From Mycolicibacterium cosmeticum (lineage in GTDB: Bacteria > Actinomycetota > Actinomycetes > Mycobacteriales > Mycobacteriaceae), in assembly GCF_000613185.1 (NCBI RefSeq), contig NZ_CCBB010000001.1, positions 2,480,001-2,544,000 of the forward strand: a stretch of 64,000 nt of DNA, in the 5' to 3' direction. Of this stretch, positions 11,119 to 20,128 are shown one piece after another (the stretch's first letter is position 1; each line of letters starts with the position of its first letter). The notes below the pieces were generated by a model. That model saw only the letters and a program-made list of their open reading frames with translations. It was not told the origin of the DNA and did no database searches. Both the position numbers and the translations under genes were made by a program.

Positions 11119-12249
11119 ATGAGCACCACACCCCCCACGCTCGACCTGGGCGCCATCCTGACCGACACGTCCAACCGTGTCGTGGTGTGTTGCGGCGCAG
11201 GCGGTGTCGGTAAGACCACGACGGCCGCGGCGATGGCGCTGCGCGCCGCCGAGTACGGCCGCACCGTGGTGGTGCTGACCATCGACCCGGCCAAGCGGCT
11301 GGCGCAGGCCCTGGGCATCGAAAGCCTCGGGAACACCCCGCAGCGGGTGCCGCTGGCACCCGAGGTGCCCGGTGAACTGCACGCCATGATGCTGGACATG
11401 CGGCGCACCTTCGACGAGATGGTGGTGCAGTACTCCGGGACCGACCGCGCGGACGCCATTTTGGAGAACCAGTTCTACCAAACCGTGGCCACCTCGCTGG
11501 CCGGCACACAGGAGTACATGGCGATGGAGAAGCTCGGCCAGCTGCTGGCCGAGGACAAGTGGGATCTGGTGGTGGTCGACACGCCGCCGTCGCGCAACGC
11601 CTTGGACTTCCTGGACGCCCCGAAGCGGCTCGGCAGCTTCATGGACAGCCGGCTGTGGCGGCTGCTGCTGGCACCGGGCCGCGGCATCGGCCGCATCGTG
11701 ACGGGCGCGGTGGGACTGGCGATGAAGGGCATGTCCACCGTCTTGGGTTCCCAAATGCTCTCGGACGCAGCGGGATTCGTGCAATCGCTGGACGCCACCT
11801 TCGGCGGTTTCCGGGAGAAGGCGGACCGCACCTACGAGCTGCTGAAGCGCAGGGGCACCCAGTTCGTGGTGGTGTCGGCCGCCGAACCGGACGCGCTGCG
11901 CGAAGCGTCGTTCTTCATCGACCGGCTGTCCCAGGAGCACATGCCACTGGCCGGCATGATCCTGAACCGGACCCATCCGACGCTGAGCAGCCTGCCCGGC
12001 GAGAAGGCCGAGTTGGCCGCCGATCAGTTGGATGCACAGGCGCCGGGCGGACTGGCCGCGGCGGTGCTGAGGATTCACGCGGCGCGTGCGGCCACCGCGA
12101 AGCGGGAGGTGCGGCTGCTGGGCCGGTTCACCGGCGCCAATCCGCATGTCGCGATCGTCGGGGTGCCGTCGTTGCCGTTCGACGTGTCCGACCTGGAGGC
12201 GCTGCGCGCGATCGGCGATCAGCTGACAGGTGTCGCCGAATCCGCTTAG
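11119..12249 (+). CDS. bagB: Get3/ArsA-like ATPase B
   Basis: A 376-residue partner of the preceding ATPase. Walker [12 protein letters not shown] near residue 30, then [13 protein letters not shown] (the ArsA/Get3 A-loop region) and [15 protein letters not shown] (switch II). A Met- and Gly-rich central stretch ([18 protein letters not shown]) could be the flexible client-facing subdomain; that is inference. It is equivalent to Rv3680 and ends at a strong hairpin shared with the convergent whiB4. Confidence 0.88.
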   Translation: MSTTPPTLDLGAILTDTSNRVVVCCGAGGVGKTTTAAAMALRAAEYGRTVVVLTIDPAKRLAQALGIESLGNTPQRVPLAPEVPGELHAMMLDMRRTFDEMVVQYSGTDRADAILENQFYQTVATSLAGTQEYMAMEKLGQLLAEDKWDLVVVDTPPSRNALDFLDAPKRLGSFMDSRLWRLLLAPGRGIGRIVTGAVGLAMKGMSTVLGSQMLSDAAGFVQSLDATFGGFREKADRTYELLKRRGTQFVVVSAAEPDALREASFFIDRLSQEHMPLAGMILNRTHPTLSSLPGEKAELAADQLDAQAPGGLAAAVLRIHAARAATAKREVRLLGRFTGANPHVAIVGVPSLPFDVSDLEALRAIGDQLTGVAESA

Positions 12250-12256
12250 AAGCGGC

Positions 12257-12283
12257 GTTTACCCCGCGATTCGCGGGGTAAAC
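12257..12283. terminator. Hairpin between convergent bagB and whiB4
   Basis: Perfect inverted repeat GTTTACCCCGCG / CGCGGGGTAAAC with a three-base loop, seven bases after the bagB stop and 20 bases from the whiB4 stop. There is no U-tract, as is common in mycobacteria; it could serve both strands. Confidence 0.75.
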
Positions 12284-12302
12284 GGCAATCCGGTGAAAAG
12301 GG

Positions 12303-12659
12303 TCAGACGGCGCTGCGGTGCTTGCGCTGGGCGGCGAAAAAGTCGGCCCAGGACACCACCTCGGGGTGCTGCTTGAGCAGGGCACGGCGCTGACGCTCGG
12401 TCATCCCGCCCCACACGCCGAACTCGACCCGGTTGTCCAGCGCATCGGCCCCGCATTCGGCGATCACCGGGCAGTGCCGGCAGATCACCGCGGCCTTGCG
12501 CTGGGCGGCGCCGCGGACGAACAGTTCGTCCGGGTCGGCCTGCCGGCAGCGAGCCTGGGACACCCACGCGATGCGGGCTTCGGCCTCGGCGCTGTGTGTG
12601 GCACTGCCGGGTTGCTGGCCCGTGCACGATTTGCGTACTGCAGTCGACGAAACTGACAT
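12303..12659 (-). CDS. whiB4: WhiB4 iron-sulfur redox regulator
   Basis: A 118-residue WhiB-family protein. Four cluster cysteines: Cys38, Cys60, Cys63 and Cys69 (C-x21-C-x2-C-x5-C), followed by the GVWGG turn and a basic C-terminal DNA-contact region. WhiB4 (Rv3681c) senses oxygen and oxidants through a [4Fe-4S] cluster and represses DNA in its oxidised disulfide state. The start MSVSST was chosen because AAAGGG lies eight bases upstream; an earlier in-frame ATG lacks such a site. It is divergent from ponA2. Confidence 0.95.
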   Translation of the reverse strand: MSVSSTAVRKSCTGQQPGSATHSAEAEARIAWVSQARCRQADPDELFVRGAAQRKAAVICRHCPVIAECGADALDNRVEFGVWGGMTERQRRALLKQHPEVVSWADFFAAQRKHRSAV

Positions 12660-12884
12660 CAGCAACCCTTTCGCTCCGACCGGCGAGACCACGAGTGCGA
12701 TCTACGCCACATTGCGTCCAATAGTGTTACCTGAATCGCACTGTGTGTCCAAGCTAGGTGGTCAGAGGGGTTTTACGCAACAGTCAGATCACGATTTTTT
12801 GGGACGGGCGTGCCGCCGGGCCGTCCGTCGTACAAACGCACCGCTCGGAGGCCCTTCCAGGAAGGTCTGGTTAGTCTGTTACCC

Positions 12885-15335
12885 ATGCCCGAGCAGCACA
12901 CCGTGCGCCCACCCGTTGCGGTGACGCTCATCAAGCTCGCATGGTGCTGCCTGCTGGCCAGCGTGATCGCGGCCGGATTGATGTTTCCCGTGGTGGGTGG
13001 TCTCGGGCTGATGTCCAACCGCGCCTCCGACGTCGTCGCCAACGGGTCGGCGCAGCTCGTGGAGGGCGAGGTGCCCGCGGTCTCGACGATGACCGATGCC
13101 CGTGGCAACCCGATCGCCTGGCTGTACTCCCAGCGCCGGTTCGAGGTGCCCAGCGAGCAAATCGCCAACACCATGAAGCTGGCCATCGTGTCCATCGAGG
13201 ACAAGCGGTTCGCCGAACACAACGGGGTGGACTGGAAGGGCACGCTGACCGGCCTGGCCGGATATGCCTCCGGCGATCTGGACACCCGCGGTGGATCCAC
13301 GTTGGAACAGCAGTATGTGAAGAACTACCAATTGCTGGTGATCGCGCAGACCGACGCCGAGAAGCGCGCCGCGATCGAGACCACGCCGGCGCGTAAACTG
13401 CGCGAGATCCGGATGGCGCTGACCCTGGACAAGACGTTCACCAAGCCGGAGATCCTGACCCGGTACCTCAATCTGGTGTCGTTCGGCAACGGCGCGTTCG
13501 GGATCCAGGACGCGGCGCAGACGTACTTCGGCGTCAACGCCTCGGAGCTGAATTGGCAGCAGGCCGCCCTGCTGGCCGGCATGGTGCAGTCGACCAGCGC
13601 GCTCAACCCGTACACCAACCCCGACGGCGCGCTGGCCCGTCGGAACCTGGTGCTGGACACCATGATCGAGAACATCCCGCAGGAAGCCGACGCGTTGCGG
13701 GCGGCCAAGCAGCAGCCGCTGGGCATCCTGCCGCAGCCCAACGAACTGCCGCGCGGGTGTATCGCCGCCGGGGATCGGGCCTTCTTCTGCGACTACGTGC
13801 TGGACTACCTGGCCCGGGCCGGGATCAGCAAGGAGCAGGTGGCCAAGGGCGGCTACCTGATCCGCACCACGCTGGATCCCGATGTCCAGGCCAACGTCAA
13901 ATCGGCCGTCAACAGCATCGCCGCCCCCGACCTGGACGGTGTCGCCAGCGTGATGAGCGTGATCAAGCCGGGTAAGACCGCCCATCCGGTGGTGGCGATG
14001 GCCAGCAACCGCACCTACGGCCTGAACACCGACGCCGGCGAAACCATGCAGCCGCAGCCGTTCTCGCTCGTCGGCGACGGCGCCGGGTCCATCTTCAAGG
14101 TGTTCACCACCGCCGCCGCCCTCGACATGGGCATGGGCATCAACGCCACCCTGGACGCCCCGGCCCGGTTCGAGGCCAAGGGCCTGGGCAGCGGCGGCGC
14201 CAAGGGCTGCCCCGCGGCCACCTGGTGCGTGCAGAACGCCGGTAACTACCGCGGTCAGATGAGCGTCACCGACGCGCTGGCCACCTCGCCGAACACCGCG
14301 TTCGCCAAGCTGATCAGCCAGGTCGGGGTGCAGCGGACGGTGGACATGGCGGTCAAGCTGGGCCTGCGGTCCTATGCACTGCCCGGCACCGCGCGCGACT
14401 ACGACCCGGAGAGCAACGAGAGCCTGGCCGATTTCATCAAACGGCAGAACCTCGGGTCGTTCACGTTGGGCCCGGTCGAGGTGAACGCGCTCGAGCTGTC
14501 CAACGTGGCGGCGACGCTGGCTTCGTCGGGCACCTGGTGCCCGCCCAACCCGGTCGACAAGGTCTTCGACCGGCACGGCCAGGAGGTGGCCGTCACCACC
14601 GAGACGTGCGAGCAGGTGGTGCCGGAGGGGCTGGCCAACACCCTGGCCAACGCCATGAGCCACGACGACCAGGGCAACGGCACGGCCGCCGGTTCGGCCG
14701 GTGCCGTGGGCTGGAACCTGCCGATGTCGGGCAAGACGGGCACCACCGAGGCGCACCGCTCGTCGGGATTCCTCGGGTTCACCAGCGCTTTCGCCGCCGC
14801 CAACTACATCTACGACGACTCCAGCACTCCCGGCGACCTGTGCTCGTTCCCGTTGCGGCAGTGCGGATCCGGTGACCTGTTCGGCGGCAACGAACCGGCC
14901 AGGACCTGGTTCACCGCCATGAAGCCGATCACCCCGGACACGGTGCAACTGCCGCCGACCGATCCGCGCTATGTCGAGGGCGGCCCCGGCTCGAAGGTGC
15001 CCAGCGTCGCCGGCATGTCGCAGGACGCCGCCCGGCAGCGACTCAAGGACGCCGGATTCCAGGTCGCCGACCAGGCCACCCCGGTGAACAGCGTGTCGAC
15101 GGCCGGCACCGTGGTGGGCACGTCGCCGTCCGGGCAGACCATCCCCGGGTCGATCATCACCATCCAGATCAGCAACGGCATCCCGCCGCCACCGCCGCCC
15201 CCGCCGATCGGCATCCCGGGCCTCGACCCGAACGCGCCGCCACCACAGGTGGGCTCGACGGTCATCGAGATCCCCGGCCTGCCGCCCATCACGGTGCCGG
15301 TGCTGGGGCCGCCGCCACCACCGCCCCCGCCGTGA
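12885..15335 (+). CDS. ponA2: Bifunctional class A penicillin-binding protein PonA2
   Basis: An 816-residue peptidoglycan synthase. Short cytoplasmic N-terminus and one transmembrane helix at about 12-37. The GT51 transglycosylase domain has the catalytic Glu in SIEDKRFAEHNGVDWKG. The transpeptidase domain has SIFK (active Ser), SPN and KTGTTEAH. One PASTA domain follows (VPSVAGMSQDAARQRLKDAGF), then a proline-rich end. The layout matches Rv3682 closely. The PASTA domain may sense muropeptides or wall. ATG at 12885 has no clear ribosome site, but the protein alignment to M. tuberculosis PonA2 from memory supports it. Confidence 0.96.
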   Translation: MPEQHTVRPPVAVTLIKLAWCCLLASVIAAGLMFPVVGGLGLMSNRASDVVANGSAQLVEGEVPAVSTMTDARGNPIAWLYSQRRFEVPSEQIANTMKLAIVSIEDKRFAEHNGVDWKGTLTGLAGYASGDLDTRGGSTLEQQYVKNYQLLVIAQTDAEKRAAIETTPARKLREIRMALTLDKTFTKPEILTRYLNLVSFGNGAFGIQDAAQTYFGVNASELNWQQAALLAGMVQSTSALNPYTNPDGALARRNLVLDTMIENIPQEADALRAAKQQPLGILPQPNELPRGCIAAGDRAFFCDYVLDYLARAGISKEQVAKGGYLIRTTLDPDVQANVKSAVNSIAAPDLDGVASVMSVIKPGKTAHPVVAMASNRTYGLNTDAGETMQPQPFSLVGDGAGSIFKVFTTAAALDMGMGINATLDAPARFEAKGLGSGGAKGCPAATWCVQNAGNYRGQMSVTDALATSPNTAFAKLISQVGVQRTVDMAVKLGLRSYALPGTARDYDPESNESLADFIKRQNLGSFTLGPVEVNALELSNVAATLASSGTWCPPNPVDKVFDRHGQEVAVTTETCEQVVPEGLANTLANAMSHDDQGNGTAAGSAGAVGWNLPMSGKTGTTEAHRSSGFLGFTSAFAAANYIYDDSSTPGDLCSFPLRQCGSGDLFGGNEPARTWFTAMKPITPDTVQLPPTDPRYVEGGPGSKVPSVAGMSQDAARQRLKDAGFQVADQATPVNSVSTAGTVVGTSPSGQTIPGSIITIQISNGIPPPPPPPPIGIPGLDPNAPPPQVGSTVIEIPGLPPITVPVLGPPPPPPPP

Positions 15336-15385
15336 TCACAGGTGATAGCCAGGCCCTGGTGCGCCGGTGGCAGTAGTCTTTTGAC

Positions 15386-16333
15386 ATGCCGTACGTGAAG
15401 AACACCGCCGCCGTCGCCGCAGGGACCCTGGCCGCCGGCCTCGGTTATGCGTCGCTGATCGAGCGCAACGCCTTCGCGCTGCGGGAGTTCACCATGCCGG
15501 TGCTCTCGCCGGGTTCCACACCGCTGCGTGTGCTGCACCTCAGTGATCTGCACATGCTGCCCCGGCAGCGCCGCAAGCAGGCCTGGCTGCGCGAGTTGGC
15601 GGCGCTGGAACCGGATTTCGTGGTCAACACCGGCGACAACCTGTCGCATCCGCGGTCGGTGCCGGCCGTCGTGCAGGCGCTCGGGGATCTGCTGTCGGTG
15701 CCGGGGGTGTTCGTGTTCGGCAGCAACGACTATTTCGCCCCGCGCCCGAAGAACCCGGCGAACTATCTGTTCAAGAAGCACAAGCGCATCCACGGCGCCC
15801 CGCTGCCCTGGCAGGACCTGCGTGCGGCGTTCACCGAGCGCGGTTGGCTGGACCTGACCCACACCCGCCGCGAATTCGACGTGGCCGGGCTGCGCATCGC
15901 CGCCGCCGGGGTGGATGATCCGCACCTGCGTCGCGACCGCTACGACACCATCGCCGGGCAGGCCAGCCCGGCGGCGAATCTGCGCCTCGGCGTCACCCAC
16001 TCGCCCGAACCCCGGGTGCTGGACCGGTTCGCCGCCGATGGCTATCAACTGGTGATGGCCGGGCACACCCACGGCGGGCAACTGTGCCTGCCGTTCTACG
16101 GCGCCGTCGTCACCAACTGCGAGCTGGACCGCTCCCGGGTGAAGGGTCCCTCGCACTGGGGTGCCGAGATGAAGCTGCACGTGTCGGCGGGCATCGGCAC
16201 CTCCCCGTATGCGCCGGTGCGGTTCTGCTGCCGGCCGGAGGCCACCCTGCTGACCCTGGTCGCCGCGCCGACCGGCGGCCCGGCGGTGGGCACCAGGGCG
16301 GGGCAGGCGCACCCGACCGTCACGGCACGGTGA
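15386..16333 (+). CDS. Calcineurin-type metallophosphoesterase (Rv3683 type)
   Basis: A 315-residue protein. An N-terminal hydrophobic stretch may act as membrane anchor or signal. Dimetal motifs: HLSDLHM, NTGDN, GSNDY (in place of GNHD) and AGHTHGGQ near the C-terminus. This is the YkuE/LpxH-like branch of metallophosphoesterases; substrate unknown. The gene ends inside the start codon of the next gene (GTGA overlap), indicating coupled translation with the cysteine desulfhydrase. Confidence 0.88.
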   Translation: MPYVKNTAAVAAGTLAAGLGYASLIERNAFALREFTMPVLSPGSTPLRVLHLSDLHMLPRQRRKQAWLRELAALEPDFVVNTGDNLSHPRSVPAVVQALGDLLSVPGVFVFGSNDYFAPRPKNPANYLFKKHKRIHGAPLPWQDLRAAFTERGWLDLTHTRREFDVAGLRIAAAGVDDPHLRRDRYDTIAGQASPAANLRLGVTHSPEPRVLDRFAADGYQLVMAGHTHGGQLCLPFYGAVVTNCELDRSRVKGPSHWGAEMKLHVSAGIGTSPYAPVRFCCRPEATLLTLVAAPTGGPAVGTRAGQAHPTVTAR

Positions 16334-17433
16334 ACCCCGGGGCGTTCAGCGACCGGAACCAACCGCGGGCGTGGGTGGACAACGCCGTCCGGCTGATCGA
16401 GGCCGACGCCCGCCGCAGTGCCGACACCCACCTGCTGCGGTATCCCCTACCCGACGCGTGGGCCGGCGGGGTGGACGTGCAGCTGTACCTCAAGGACGAG
16501 TCCACGCACATCACCGGCAGCCTCAAACACCGGTTGGCGCGCTCCCTGTTCCTGTATGCGTTGTGCAACGGCTGGATCGGTGAGCACACCACCGTCATCG
16601 AGGCCTCATCCGGTTCGACGGCGGTCTCCGAGGCCTACTTCGCCGCGCTGCTGGGGTTGCCGTTCATCGCGGTGATGCCGTCCTCGACCAGCGCCAGCAA
16701 GATCAAGCTGATCGAATCACAGGGCGGCCGTTGCCATTTCGTGGCGAAGTCGGCCGAGGTGTACGCCGAGGCCGAGCGGCTGGCGGTGCAGACGGGCGGG
16801 CACTACCTGGATCAGTTCACCAACGCCGAGCGGGCCACCGACTGGCGCGGCAACAACAACATCGCCGAGTCGATCTTCGACCAGATGCGGGACGAGGCCC
16901 ACCCGGTGCCCGAGTGGGTGGTGGTCGGCGCCGGCACCGGCGGGACCAGCGCGACCATCGGCCGGTACCTGCGCTACCGCCGCTACCCCACCCGGTTGTG
17001 CGTGGTGGACCCGGAGCATTCGGCGTTCTATCCCGCCTACACGCAGGGCCGCGCCGATATCGAGACCGGCGCGTCCTCCCGGATCGAAGGCATCGGCAGG
17101 CCGCGGGTGGAGCCCTCGTTCCTGCCGGGCGTGGTGGATCGGATGGTGGCGGTACCCGACGCCGCCTCGGTGGCGGCGGCGCGGCACGTCAGCCGGGTGC
17201 TGGGCCGGCGGGTGGGGCCGTCGACGGGCACCAATGTGTGGGGGGCGTTCGGGTTGCTGGCCGAGATGATCGCCCGGGGACGCAGCGGATCGGTGGTGAC
17301 GTTGCTCGCCGACAGCGGCGACCGCTACGCCGACACCTACTTCGACGACGAGTGGGTGAGCAGCCAGGGGCTGGATCCGTCCGGCCCGGCATCGGCGCTC
17401 ATCGAGTTCGAACGGTCGGGGACCTGGCCCTGA
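16330..17433 (+). CDS. cds1: PLP-dependent L-cysteine desulfhydrase (Rv3684, Cds1 type)
   Basis: A 367-residue fold-type II PLP enzyme. The PLP Lys is in [13 protein letters not shown]; the phosphate-binding Gly loop is [19 protein letters not shown] and GNNN motifs match cysteine synthase relatives. The M. tuberculosis homologue degrades cysteine to H2S, pyruvate and ammonia and supports respiration and redox balance; the same activity is inferred here. The GTG start overlaps the metallophosphoesterase stop. A cysteine synthase activity cannot be excluded by sequence alone. Confidence 0.85.
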   Translation: MNPGAFSDRNQPRAWVDNAVRLIEADARRSADTHLLRYPLPDAWAGGVDVQLYLKDESTHITGSLKHRLARSLFLYALCNGWIGEHTTVIEASSGSTAVSEAYFAALLGLPFIAVMPSSTSASKIKLIESQGGRCHFVAKSAEVYAEAERLAVQTGGHYLDQFTNAERATDWRGNNNIAESIFDQMRDEAHPVPEWVVVGAGTGGTSATIGRYLRYRRYPTRLCVVDPEHSAFYPAYTQGRADIETGASSRIEGIGRPRVEPSFLPGVVDRMVAVPDAASVAAARHVSRVLGRRVGPSTGTNVWGAFGLLAEMIARGRSGSVVTLLADSGDRYADTYFDDEWVSSQGLDPSGPASALIEFERSGTWP

Positions 17434-17531
17434 CTCTCGGCGCCCTGACCATCGGCGCGGCCCGTCATGAACAGCCACAACGCGGCGAAGGCGAAGAACC
17501 CGATGTAGATCATGGCGCCCAGTCCGGTCAT
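17337..17531 (-). CDS. Possible small membrane protein antisense to cds1 end
   Basis: A 64-residue frame. [21 protein letters not shown] is a convincing transmembrane helix right at the start, followed by a polar Gly/Ser/Gln tail. A GAGG-type ribosome site lies about six bases before the ATG. The last 97 bases run antisense to the 3' end of cds1, so the tail could be a shadow of that gene. Not recognised as a known family. Moderate support only. Confidence 0.45.
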   Translation of the reverse strand: MTGLGAMIYIGFFAFAALWLFMTGRADGQGAESQGQVPDRSNSMSADAGPDGSSPWLLTHSSSK

Positions 17532-17689
17532 TTCTGCCTCACTCCGTCGAATCGATGCGGAATCGATCAGGCCGTTGCGGCCTTCAGAACCTTCAACGCA
17601 GGCGATGCTCTAATTCTTTCCTAATCTTGGCAGTGATATACGTCGCGACACGGACGCCGCGCCCGCCGGGGGTTGGCTACCGTGCGGAT

Positions 17690-18802
17690 ATGGGCGCCGA
17701 ACTCCGCACTCCCAGCGTGTGGCTGCCGGCGCTCGGCACCGCACTGATCCAGCTGGCCGGCACGTTCGGCACCCGTCGGCGGTTCCCCGGGCTGGCCGCG
17801 GTGCCGTTGCCGCCGTACGCGGTGGTGCTGCTGCTGGCCGGCCCGGTGCTGCTGCTGGCCCGGCGCCGGTATCCGCTGCCGGTGCTGGCCGGAGTCCTTG
17901 CCGTGACGGTCGCCTACCTGCACGCGACGCACCGGCCGGGACCGGTGCTACTGGCCCTGGTCATCGCGTTCCTCACCGCCGCGTCGACGGGGGCGCGCTG
18001 GCACACCTATCCGCTGCCGTTCATCGGCTGGGCGCTGTTCGTGTGGTGGCGGTCCCCGCCCGTCGAAGCGGCCGGGGCGCTGGGGGCCTGGATGTTGGTG
18101 CTGCTGGCCATCGCCGAAGGTATCCGGCAGCGCCGGGTCAGCCTGGAGGCCGGTCGTCAGCGGCGCGCGGCCATGGAGCGTGACGCCGCCTCCCAGGCGC
18201 GGTTGACCATCGCGCGCGAGCTGCATGACGTGCTGGCGCACAGCCTGTCGATGATCAACGTGCAGTCGGCGGTGGCGCTCGAGCTGCTCGACACCCAGCC
18301 CGAGCGGGCCGGCCCGGCCTTGTCCGCCATCAAAGACGCCAGCAGACAAGCGATTTCGGATGTGCACGCGCTGGTGGCCGCCCTGCGGACCGAATCCGGC
18401 GAGCCCACCGCACCGACCCCGGGCATCGCCGATCTGGACGCGCTGGTGGGCTTCACCCGAGCCACCGGGCTGACGGTCACCACCACCGTGCGGGGGCGGC
18501 CGCGCGCCGTGCCGGCGGTGATCGACAGCGCCGCCGCCCGCATCGTGCAGGAGTCGCTGACCAATGTGGTGCGCCACTCCACCGCTCACACGGCGACCGT
18601 CACCATCGGTTACGGCGACGACGCGCTCGAGGTGACCGTCGACGACGACGGCCGTCCGGCGCACGGCAGCGGCACCGGTGGCAGCGGGATCGCCGGGATG
18701 CGGGAGCGGGCGCAGGCGCTGGGCGGGTCGCTGTCGGCGCAGCGGCTGCCCGCCGGCGGATTCCGGGTCCGGGCCGTGCTGCCGGTGGGCGGTACGCCGT
18801 GA
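17690..18802 (+). CDS. Sensor histidine kinase, NarX/DesK (HisKA_3) family
   Basis: A 370-residue kinase. About four to five hydrophobic helices in residues 8-135, with no large extracellular sensor, so it probably senses through the membrane. A coiled linker leads to the HisKA_3 box ARELHDVLAHSLSM with the phospho-acceptor His. The ATPase domain follows: the N-box (IVQESLTNVVRHS) and G-box (GGSGIAGMRERA). Start and stop overlap with the response regulator (GTGA) to form a two-component pair. The signal is unknown; no target is adjacent except a small SHOCT protein. Confidence 0.9.
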   Translation: MGAELRTPSVWLPALGTALIQLAGTFGTRRRFPGLAAVPLPPYAVVLLLAGPVLLLARRRYPLPVLAGVLAVTVAYLHATHRPGPVLLALVIAFLTAASTGARWHTYPLPFIGWALFVWWRSPPVEAAGALGAWMLVLLAIAEGIRQRRVSLEAGRQRRAAMERDAASQARLTIARELHDVLAHSLSMINVQSAVALELLDTQPERAGPALSAIKDASRQAISDVHALVAALRTESGEPTAPTPGIADLDALVGFTRATGLTVTTTVRGRPRAVPAVIDSAAARIVQESLTNVVRHSTAHTATVTIGYGDDALEVTVDDDGRPAHGSGTGGSGIAGMRERAQALGGSLSAQRLPAGGFRVRAVLPVGGTP

Positions 18803-19461
18803 TCCGGGTGCTGGTGGCCGACGACCAGGTGCTGGTGCGGGCCGGGTTCGTCGCGCTGCTGGACGCCCAACCCGACATCGAGGTGGCCGGGGAGGCCGCG
18901 ACCGGGACGTCGGCGGTGGAGCTGACCCGCCGTCTGCAGCCCGATGTGGTGTTGATGGACATCCGGATGCCGGACACCGACGGGCTGCGCGCCACCCGGG
19001 CGATCACCGCCGACCCCGCCCTGACCGGGGTGCGGGTGGTGGTGCTGACCACCTTCGAGCTGGACGAGTACGTGTTCGAGGCGATGCGGGCCGGCGCCAG
19101 CGGTTTCCTGGTCAAGCACAGCGAGCCCAGCGAGCTGGTGCGGGCCGTGCGGGTGGTCACCGAGGGTGACGCGCTGCTGTCGCCGTCGGTGACGCGGCGG
19201 CTGATGGCCGAGTTCGCGTCCCGCGCCAAACCGCCGGCCGCGGTGTCCCTGCCCGACCTCACCGCACGGGAACGGGAGGTGATGGCCCTGGTCGCCGAGG
19301 GGCTGACCAACGCCGAGATCGGTACCCGGTTGTTCATGAGCCCGGCCACCGCGCGGACCCACGTCAGCCGGATCCTGACCAAACTGGGCGCCAGGGACCG
19401 CACCCAACTGGTGGTGCTGGCCTACGAGAGTGGACTGGTCCGGCCCGGGTGGCAGGGCTGA
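18799..19461 (+). CDS. LuxR/NarL-family response regulator
   Basis: A 220-residue response regulator, GTG start inside the kinase stop. Receiver domain with the phospho-Asp in VLMDIRMPDTDG and the conserved Lys in GFLVKHSEP. The C-terminal LuxR HTH (LTAREREVMALVAEGLTNAEIGTRL) is the DNA-binding part. Together with the upstream kinase it forms one two-component system. No obvious operator was found nearby. Confidence 0.92.
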   Translation: MIRVLVADDQVLVRAGFVALLDAQPDIEVAGEAATGTSAVELTRRLQPDVVLMDIRMPDTDGLRATRAITADPALTGVRVVVLTTFELDEYVFEAMRAGASGFLVKHSEPSELVRAVRVVTEGDALLSPSVTRRLMAEFASRAKPPAAVSLPDLTAREREVMALVAEGLTNAEIGTRLFMSPATARTHVSRILTKLGARDRTQLVVLAYESGLVRPGWQG

Positions 19462-19540
19462 GCGCTACGGCACGCGGCGTAGCGGTTTCGACGCCTCGCG
19501 GCCGATGCCTGCGGCGGCCCCGGCGAGCAGGCTGGACGCC

Positions 19541-19804
19541 ATGAACCTCTATGAATACCTGCCACAGACCATGACCTTCGTCGCCGACGACGGGCGCCGG
19601 TTCGGCGCCGTGGCCTTCCACCCGTGGTTCCTGCTGGCCCGGCTGATCGTGCTGGCCCTGGTGGTGACGGCGATCTGGCTGATCGCACGGCGGCTGCAGG
19701 GCCGCAAGGGCGAGAACACCCTGCGCGACGTGTACGCCCGCGGTGAGGTCGGCGAGGCGGAGTACCGCGAGCGGTTGGCGGTGCTGCGCGCGACCCGAAG
19801 GTAG
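19541..19804 (+). CDS. Small SHOCT-domain membrane protein
   Basis: An 87-residue protein starting MNLYEYLPQTM. One transmembrane helix (LLARLIVLALVVTAIWLIA) is followed by a C-terminal SHOCT motif (LRDVYARGEVGEAEYRERLAVL), a short helical module often found at the end of membrane proteins. Function unknown. ATG at 19541 was picked because the upstream residues in frame are Arg/Pro-rich and unlike a start. It sits between the two-component system and a tRNA. Confidence 0.75.
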   Translation: MNLYEYLPQTMTFVADDGRRFGAVAFHPWFLLARLIVLALVVTAIWLIARRLQGRKGENTLRDVYARGEVGEAEYRERLAVLRATRR

Positions 19805-19875
19805 CCGCGAGGGCCCATCTGAGCAGGCGTTTGGCTTCGCGGTACCCCGGTGCGATACGCTGTCGTGGCTTCACG

Positions 19876-19949
19876 CGGGGTGTGGCGCAGCTTGGTAGCG
19901 TGCTTCGTTCGGGACGAAGAGGTCGTGGGTTCAAATCCCGCCACCCCGA
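19876..19949 (+). tRNA. tRNA-Pro (anticodon CGG)
   Basis: A 74-base cloverleaf. Acceptor stem CGGGGTG pairs with CACCCCG; the discriminator is A. Anticodon stem CTTCG/CGAAG holds loop TTCGGGA, giving anticodon CGG at 19910-19912, which reads CCG codons. The T-loop GGTTCAAAT is present. CCA is not encoded. CCG is a frequent proline codon in this GC-rich genome. Confidence 0.96.
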
Positions 19950-19960
19950 CTGAGTCGAGA

Positions 19961-19984
19961 GACGAGCGAGCTTGCTCGCTCGTC
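19961..19984 (+). terminator. Hairpin downstream of tRNA-Pro
   Basis: Perfect 11-bp stem GACGAGCGAGC / GCTCGCTCGTC with loop TT, starting 12 bases after the tRNA 3' end. Likely the tRNA transcription terminator or a processing structure. Confidence 0.6.
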
Positions 19985-20041
19985 CGAGGCGAGGGAAGGG
20001 GTTGACGGCGCGCAGCGTCGGATACCCCGACAGTGTGGAAG

Positions 20042-20078
20042 CAGAAGCCCTGATCGGCCTGGCCGGTCAGGGCTTCTG
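20042..20078 (+). terminator. Long GC-rich hairpin before diguanylate cyclase
   Basis: CAGAAGCCCTGA (20042-20053) pairs perfectly with TCAGGGCTTCTG (20067-20078). The interior CGGCC/GGCCG also pairs, so the stem can reach about 18 bp with a tiny loop. It is probably a second terminator isolating the tRNA transcript from the next gene. Confidence 0.55.
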
Positions 20079-20128
20079 GCATTGCGGGTAGGTTCTCGTC
20101 ATCGAATGGCGGGCAGGCGGAGGTCGCG

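Noticed and set aside
12879..14948. 689-codon frame antisense to ponA2
   Set aside because: Composition is Gly/Arg/Val-rich with no hydrophobic or domain pattern, and ponA2 itself is fully conserved in the same region.
19876..20078. tRNA-Pro as an integration site
   Set aside because: No direct repeat of the tRNA 3' end and no integrase were found; the following genes look ordinary. The hairpins after it are better read as terminators.
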